Origin: Darksidea phi
Lineage: Eukaryota > Ascomycota > Dothideomycetes > Pleosporales > Lentitheciaceae
Assembly (NCBI GenBank): GCA_030770425.1
Contig: JASJFT010000180.1
Span: 31,624-95,623 of the forward strand
Length of the DNA stretch: 64,000 nt
Direction: 5' to 3'
The notes under the pieces were generated by a model. That model saw only the letters and a list, made by a program, of their open reading frames with translations. It had not been told where the DNA came from and searched no databases. A program made the position numbers and the translations under genes. Position 1 is the stretch's first letter. Each line of letters begins with the position of its first letter. Shown piece after piece: positions 58,187 to 64,000 of this stretch.

Positions 58187-61013
58187 GGCGGGCGTGGGCG
58201 GGCAGACGAAGGGCACGTAGGGTCGTGTCGGCGAGGCCCGCGGTGGTATTCGGAATGCGATAAGAGGAAGCGATTGGAACGGGCGAACAAAGCGCAGCAT
58301 AAAATGTCCGAAGCTCACGTTGCGACGCTGCGGCTCACTGACGGTAGCGGCGAGTAGTGAGCCGGACAGCACGAGAGTTGATGCTGTGCTGCCATGGTCG
58401 ATGACTAACGCGTCGAGCTCGCGTCGACGACGTCACCTCGATGAAGGCTGTCGAACTCTGATGCTGGCAGTGATGAATGGCGTCGTGAATCGGGCAAGGC
58501 GCGATCGCTAACCAGATCTTAGCGTGCCCAGATCGGACCCACCTCTGCCGTCATTGCCTCCCCGACAGAGGCCTGAAAATCCAGGAACAAGAGCAATTCA
58601 CCCCTCTTACCCAGAACAGCATGCCCACCCGGTTGAGCCTCCCTGATGATCATGCATGCGCCACAGCGGAGATGATATCTCACGCCACGAACAGGTCATC
58701 AGCCACCGCCGGCCGCCACCGCTTACTTGATCTGCCTCAACCCTGTCGCGTACCGTGCCCCGCCGAGGTAAGACATCGCTCCCATCGCTTTTACGTACAA
58801 GCAACTGCAGCTCTGTATCACATACTCTGCGGAGTAATACAGCCGCCCCGTGCTGTGCTGGGTATCGCATCCTCGAACGGCCTGCCATGCATCGCTCGCC
58901 CAGGACGGCCCCTGGGCGGCCGCAGCTTCGTCGAGACACAGTACCTACATATGCAATGCAGCATCGGAGCCGAAGGAAGCAATACAGCCTCCACCCCCTA
59001 TATTGCAGAGTCTGCCAGCCACGTCCACACATGCGACCATCAGCCCGCCCTCTAGTGAGATACCTGCTCGAGTACAGTAGAGGGTGCTCGACATGTGATT
59101 GGTCCCACGCTCGCGGTAGCATACCTATACCTTGTCTGCCACTCCGAAATACTGCTCTCCACTATGCAACCACGGAGATGAGCTCTAGTCCGCTCTTTTG
59201 CACCAAAGCGAGCGGTAGCAGTCCATTCTCCCAAGGACCAAGGACTTCAGCACCCTCAATCATGCGACCGGCTCCCCGTCTTCGCTAGACAGTACTCGAG
59301 TCATCTGGTTCTTGCGCTGCGCGCGCCGTGCTCGCGTGGGGTAATCATCGTCTCCACTCCAAGCTCCGACCGTATCAAAGGTGGCCCCTCTCTGCATTTC
59401 CCTATCTCGTACTGTACGCAGGATCGTCCGAAAGCTGCCTTAGCCGTCCACCCCGCATCCGCATCCTAGACGTTAGGCGTTTTTGCGACACACCCGTCCG
59501 CAGCTCAAGTCGCCCGACAGCCAGCCTCCTAGCTCATGTCAAGCCAAGTGATAATGCCAAAAGCCAAACCGAACACATGCCGCATCCCCCCGGCGTCTGG
59601 TCACTCGATGATCCCTCCCCGCAACCGGTTATCAGTAGTGGTACCGTCCACAACCAAACAATGGCCTTTGTATTGCTAAGCGTACTGTATGTCTCATCCC
59701 ATGTCCTAAACCATCGACGTCTAATTTTCCAACATGATCGCCCTACACTTGCATCGCCTTACCCATGCATCTATTCATAGCCTTCTTAATTTCCTAACTT
59801 ACGGAGATCGTCCCCCTTCCAACCAGGAACACACCCAACACACACGTTCCTCAAGTCCGTCGTCCGACACAGATACGGCCGCGAGCCACAACGAAATGGC
59901 GGCCGGCCACCCCGAAAGCGGCCAAAACCCCCGGTCGCAAAGGCGTCAGCACCTTAATTCCGTCCATCCAACCAACGCCTACAGATCATCCACCAACCAC
60001 AGCCCCAGCCGCCGTGAAACCTTGCCCCCGAAGCTTGTTCCCTGCCCGCAAAGCCCATCACCCGCAACGCGCCTGCTGACCCTGATTATCCCCTTCGCTT
60101 GGCCCTCTCCTGCTACGGGCCTACCCCGTAAACCACTAACCAGCTCCAGAAGAAGGTTCGCAGACGAGGACGAGGCGCTTTCTACCTCTGCCATGTGAAA
60201 GGCTGGCAAATGTTGCAATTTTGCACGAGGCCAACGACCGCGCGTGGACACTACTGCTCGGGCTTATTGCGATAGTCATAGAGTCGGTGTGCTGGGCGCG
60301 TTGGAACCATCCATCACGACCGGTGAGCGCCCCAAGTCGCATCGTCAGAATGATTTCCTTGTGCGCCCACACCGCGCGAAATGCGCTCGTGAATACGTTG
60401 CACCGAGTGGGTGGGCTTTGGGCTCGTGAGATGGCCTATCGCTCAGGCAAACCCTGTATGCCCACCATGAGTGAGATCTTTCATCTATTTCCCTGCGCGC
60501 GCTGCAAGGCATGTGATGGCCAGCTGAGAAGCTCGAGGTCAGCTTCTGATGGGCGTGATCACGGTCCAAATTTGCAAAAGACGAGGTTGAGCTGTCTGAG
60601 CAATCAGTTGATTCGACACCGCAGGTGCGTATGTAAGATGGTTTGTGTTGGCGCGGAATATAACCGCCCATGAAAGCTTTTATGTACCCATGTATGTAGT
60701 AGATTCCAAATATCGAACCGTGCAAAATAGCCAAAAGTTGAGATCATCAGGTCCCGAAAACCCAGATCCTGATCCCAAATGTGCGCAAACGTGCAGAAGA
60801 CCGCAGATGCAAGAAGTAGGAAGAGTAACTTGGATAGCCTATAGCACAGCGCATGACCTAAGAGCCTAATTCTCCTTTTTGCCGAACCAATGCGTTTCCT
60901 GGAAAGAATTATACATTTACCCATTCCCAACAGGCTCGTGAATGCGTGACCTCGTAGTAAAAAACAGTGAACGAAATACGAAAATGTGCTCGAACGCTGG
61001 AAAACAATGCTCA
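58187..61013. other. Gene-free region of about 2.8 kb
   Basis: Many open frames overlap on both strands (notably at 58600-59300 and 59730-60680), but none has a domain, signal peptide or coherent splice pattern. Likely long promoter/intergenic DNA between UVE1 and the Zn(II)2Cys6 gene. Confidence 0.4.
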
Positions 61014-63599
61014 TCAGATCATGATGTACTCGCCGTCGACGCGATCCATGGCTTTTCTCCACCGAAAAGCCTGCCATGATCCCGTACCGTGTTGCCAGTC
61101 CAGGCCATCACCCACTCCCTCATCGTCGTCTTGCCAAACTTTCTCAAGAACCTCCAATCCACTGAGGTTGTTGAAAAATCCACTCTCACGTTGGATTTCT
61201 ACACAGCGCACTCTGACAACGGCGCGATGTTCTGCATCCGCACACTCGGTGCCAATAATGAACAGTGGCCAAAGCAAAAATTTGTTAACCTCGCTCGTAA
61301 TGCCAATCTGACTGATATGAAAGAGGCCCTGGCGCACCAAGCTCTGGAAATTGGCCGCGCTAGGTGGGGACGTAGGATGCGCAAGGCGTTCAGTGTATAG
61401 CAAAGCCGCATAGCGAAAGGACTCGCTCATGTGCAGCATCGCAGAATCCGCCGGCGACAGAGAGAAACCAGCTGGAAGAGGATGAGCAGCATCCATCTCC
61501 CATTCCTGGAGCCTGGTGCGGATATCTTGCCACTCGTTCCAAAAGTCCGCGCGTGAAGGATCGGTGCCCGGACCCAGGCCGCGACTCATCGGATTACCTG
61601 TTTTGACGTCTGGGCTCCGCCACCCGTTTCCGTCCATGTTGTTGAAAGTGAAGGAGTAAAAGTCGCCATGTTGTCTTTGACGGCGGGGCGATGCGCAGGG
61701 AGTAGCCTCACTCTCTCGCACAGGCCGGTTTTGGCTCAGAAGGTTGAGTCGACCGAGCCGGGCAATGAGTTTGAATAGGCGACCCTCGCAGCCGGAGAGG
61801 TGCTCTGAGGCGCCCAGATTGGCGGTAAGGTTCATCATGTCCAGAGAATCTCCTTGGACTTCGGTTTCGCGGTCGTTGATGGCACTCGTAAGGGTATCAA
61901 ACCATGTAAAGAAGAACTCGATCCAGCCTACAAAACTGGACTGTACGCTCCTGTCGCGGATGCTGAGGAGCTTTTGCACGCCGGCTAGTTGCGTTCTAAA
62001 CTTGGTGAAGCCAGAATCACAGACGTGGAAGAGGCAGAGTATGAGAAGAGTGGCAAGAACCGAGTCGTCTTGTGCTCCTTGTGGGTTGGCTAGCTCCTGG
62101 TTGAGCAATGCTATTGATTGGGTTTTGTAATGTAGTTCCTCGTTCGATGGCTCGCCGTGCATTTCACGCAGCTCCTGGGGCGTCATCTGCGAGAACGCGT
62201 GATCCGGTAGTAATCGGGGATCCTGAGCGTAGCTGAGCCGCCGGCCTTCGGTGCCGCCTCGCATACGGATATTGTTGGTCGACAGGGCAGCAAGGGCATT
62301 TCTCAAACCTTCGCTCCGCATAGCGAGAGGCATGATGTGCATTCGATAGGGATTCGATGGGCCATCACCAGCGACTAGCACCGGGCATATAGCATTCGCG
62401 AAAAAATCCAGCAGGAATTGCATCCGCGGGGAAAGGTGGGAAGCGATGGTAAGACTCTGAGGAATGGAAGTGGTGAGCGCGTATTCGTCAAAAGATAAGG
62501 GACCAGAACCATTGAAAGACATACCCTCCGAGGGGAGATAGGAGAATCCCGGCTGAGACAATCCATTCAGACTTGCGCTCATTTCCCCTTCAATAAAGAT
62601 TTCTGGATACGCGGGGGGGCCCATAGATTGTGAGCCGGCACTAACTTCGTTGAAGTCTTGAACACTCTGGTCTGAGCTAATGCTAGAGCTCACGTCGTCG
62701 GCCATGGCTCGTGCGCGAGGGACCTCATGATAGTGAAGATTCTCCATCGAGCCCATGGTGTGATGATCGGAATAGCTGAAGGAAGGAAATCGAGGGATTG
62801 AATTCTCGGCGAAAGGGAACTCATCGTGAGGAGTATGCGGAAACTCGCTAGGAGACGGGAAGTCGCTGTCGCTATATGTTCCTAGCGATGCCGACGATGC
62901 TGACAGTCCATTTTCTTCGTAGGGGACGGCGAGGGATGTCTGCAGCCTTTGGAGCGGGCCCCTGTGGAGGTGAGCTCTCCTCAATTTGGATGAATGCGGG
63001 TGAAACGGGTCCACGTGTTCCCCGAAACCGGGAACGGCGAATCCCATTGGAGTGGTGGGAGACGGGATTGGAATGGGGCTCGTCGGGCCAAAATACTGGT
63101 ATTCTTGAGGGGCAGAGAAGGTGATGGGGCTTGTAGGGCTTGTGGGCGAGTGCACACCATAGTCGATGCTTCCGCGGGTCTCGAATCGAGTGGGGCTCTG
63201 CTGTGCGGTGGCGGTCGTCGTGGTAGCAGTGGCCGCGGTTGTGGTCTGCGTCTTGGAGTCGCGCGTTGTGCTGGCGGTCTGCGTGGGTGACTTAGCTATG
63301 GGTAGCGACATGCCGCGAAGCTTCCCACGACTGGCGACTCCTACTCCCCAGGTCAAGGTGGTTCGGTATCCCGAGCACTCCTTTCCCATCTCAATGCATT
63401 GTCCGCAGTAAGGTCGTCGACGATCGCACTTGACTCCGCGTTTCCTGCACGCAAAGCAGTCTTCGCTGGCACCCGTTGCCGGCGCTCTCCTTCTCCGCTT
63501 CCTCGGTGCTGCAGAGGCATTGTTGGCGGTGGTGGCAGTGGTGGTGTTCTCTGGTTTCTGGGCCTCGACGGCCTGGGTGGCAGATGACGGCATGTTCAT
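61014..63599 (-). CDS. Zn(II)2Cys6 transcription factor
   Basis: Intronless frame of 861 residues. A basic stretch (PRKRRRRAP) precedes a binuclear zinc cluster at ~48-75: CFACRKRGVKCDRRRPYCGQ, CIEMGKEC, that is C-x2-C-x6-C-x6-C-x2-C-x6-C, which binds CGG-type DNA half-sites in this family. Directly after it, LTWGVGVASRGKLRGMSLPI is a conserved linker found in a subgroup of these factors. A long Ser/Thr/Pro-rich middle follows. From ~residue 380 there is a helical regulatory region like the fungal-specific factor domain 2 (SPRMQFLLDFFANAICPVLV, LRNALAALSTNNIRM, DSVLATLLILCLFHVCDSG, QLAGVQKLLSI). The product should be nuclear. Target pathway unknown; no metabolic cluster is adjacent. Confidence 0.92.
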   Translation of the reverse strand: MNMPSSATQAVEAQKPENTTTATTANNASAAPRKRRRRAPATGASEDCFACRKRGVKCDRRRPYCGQCIEMGKECSGYRTTLTWGVGVASRGKLRGMSLPIAKSPTQTASTTRDSKTQTTTAATATTTTATAQQSPTRFETRGSIDYGVHSPTSPTSPITFSAPQEYQYFGPTSPIPIPSPTTPMGFAVPGFGEHVDPFHPHSSKLRRAHLHRGPLQRLQTSLAVPYEENGLSASSASLGTYSDSDFPSPSEFPHTPHDEFPFAENSIPRFPSFSYSDHHTMGSMENLHYHEVPRARAMADDVSSSISSDQSVQDFNEVSAGSQSMGPPAYPEIFIEGEMSASLNGLSQPGFSYLPSEGMSFNGSGPLSFDEYALTTSIPQSLTIASHLSPRMQFLLDFFANAICPVLVAGDGPSNPYRMHIMPLAMRSEGLRNALAALSTNNIRMRGGTEGRRLSYAQDPRLLPDHAFSQMTPQELREMHGEPSNEELHYKTQSIALLNQELANPQGAQDDSVLATLLILCLFHVCDSGFTKFRTQLAGVQKLLSIRDRSVQSSFVGWIEFFFTWFDTLTSAINDRETEVQGDSLDMMNLTANLGASEHLSGCEGRLFKLIARLGRLNLLSQNRPVRESEATPCASPRRQRQHGDFYSFTFNNMDGNGWRSPDVKTGNPMSRGLGPGTDPSRADFWNEWQDIRTRLQEWEMDAAHPLPAGFSLSPADSAMLHMSESFRYAALLYTERLAHPTSPPSAANFQSLVRQGLFHISQIGITSEVNKFLLWPLFIIGTECADAEHRAVVRVRCVEIQRESGFFNNLSGLEVLEKVWQDDDEGVGDGLDWQHGTGSWQAFRWRKAMDRVDGEYIMI

Positions 63600-64000
63600 G
63601 AACGAAAGTAATAAGGGTGCAAGTTACTGCAGGTGATTGCAATACAGCTCTGCACGGTGGTTGGGTGCTATATAGTAGCTGTAAAAAAGGATAAACAAAA
63701 GTGAGGGGAATCTCTTAATGGAGGCAAGAAGGTGCGCCACGGTGGGTATTATTTAGTCGGAGCGAAGCTTGGTCCTCGTTCGATAAGAAGATCAGGGCGG
63801 GAGACAAGGGCACTGCTGCCAAGGGGTAGCATCTCAAGATGACCACTGCAATATCCTAGCGTGCATCCTGCCGCGGTTTCTTGAAGGAGTTGGGGGGGGG
63901 GGGGGGGGGGCGGCAAGGTTAAAATGCCGCAGGCGCGGGCTGTGGGGCACCGAGGCCCGTGGAGAGGCAGGACCCCCAACCCCCCCCCCCACCGGCGGCG
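63600..64000. other. Upstream region of the Zn(II)2Cys6 gene
   Basis: Presumed promoter of the minus-strand regulator gene, with TATATAG near 63669. No gene seen. It contains the G-run and C-run described separately. Confidence 0.4.
63892..63910 (+). repeat. Run of 19 G
   Basis: Uninterrupted poly-G, followed 70 bases later by C-rich runs (CCCCCAACCCCCCCCCC, ~63973-63990). G-runs this long can fold into quadruplexes and are prone to slippage or sequencing error. Confidence 0.9.

Noticed and set aside
58607..59288. Overlapping frames of 144-177 codons on both strands
   Set aside because: Mutually antisense, no domains, Ser/Arg/Pro-rich composition typical of GC-rich non-coding DNA.
59734..60198. 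154-codon plus-strand frame rich in Pro and Ser
   Set aside because: No domain or secretion signal; composition is low in complexity.
1..64000. CRISPR array, plasmid origin or bacterial operon signals
   Set aside because: Intron-rich eukaryotic genes throughout; no regularly spaced identical repeats of CRISPR type.

Overview
The window looks like nuclear DNA of a filamentous ascomycete (Pezizomycotina, most likely Dothideomycetes). Coding regions carry short GT-AG introns of about 48-60 bases with CTAAY branch sites. The gene set is fungal: elongation factor 3, a Dsc3-type ubiquitin-like membrane protein, a Mug190-like SMP/C2 protein, xanthine dehydrogenase, UVE1-type UV endonuclease and a Zn(II)2Cys6 regulator. 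Genes lie on both strands with no operons. I assign the phylum firmly; class is an inference and I do not name a genus. No tRNA or rRNA gene and no intact transposon was recognised.

Layout. 0.5-4.2 kb: mitoribosomal protein mS38 and a secreted alanine/Asn-Asp-repeat protein. 4.2-8.1 kb: gene-poor, with a tRNA-like SINE candidate and a decayed sugar transporter. 8.1-20 kb: gene-dense housekeeping block (EF-3, a small secreted Cys-containing protein, Dsc3, a Dabb-domain protein, mitochondrial ISA1, a signal-peptide-bearing agmatinase-like ureohydrolase, a MATE transporter). 21.9-24.7 kb: tandem pair of F-box-like paralogues, the first without a visible start codon. 25-30.8 kb: GlcNAc-6-phosphate deacetylase divergent from a Mug190-like lipid-transfer/C2 protein. 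30.8-36.7 kb: mostly empty, holding one tiny spliced cysteine-rich gene and a degenerate tandem repeat. 36.7-40 kb: a protein kinase fused to two C2H2 fingers beside a mutated rhamnogalacturonan lyase relic. 41.3-45.6 kb: xanthine dehydrogenase. 46.5-52 kb: a decayed membrane-anchored surface protein, AT-rich gene-free DNA and HMG-CoA lyase. 52-58 kb: a coiled-coil protein, a frameshifted small gene and UVE1. 61-63.6 kb: Zn(II)2Cys6 regulator. The right edge holds a 19-G run and a C-rich run.

Themes. Nitrogen/carbon catabolism (xanthine dehydrogenase, ureohydrolase, GlcNAc-6-P deacetylase, HMG-CoA lyase) and mitochondrial functions (mS38, ISA1, HMG-CoA lyase) are represented, but unlinked. 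Core genes are interspersed with relic-rich gaps whose pseudogenes show C-to-T/G-to-A type damage, consistent with repeat-induced point mutation or simple decay. The least explained items are the kinase/zinc-finger fusion, the F-box-like tandem pair, the Asn-Asp repeat secreted protein, the 78-residue cysteine-rich gene and two probable GC-AG introns. All gene models are read from sequence alone: intron boundaries were checked for reading-frame continuity, but no database search was possible.
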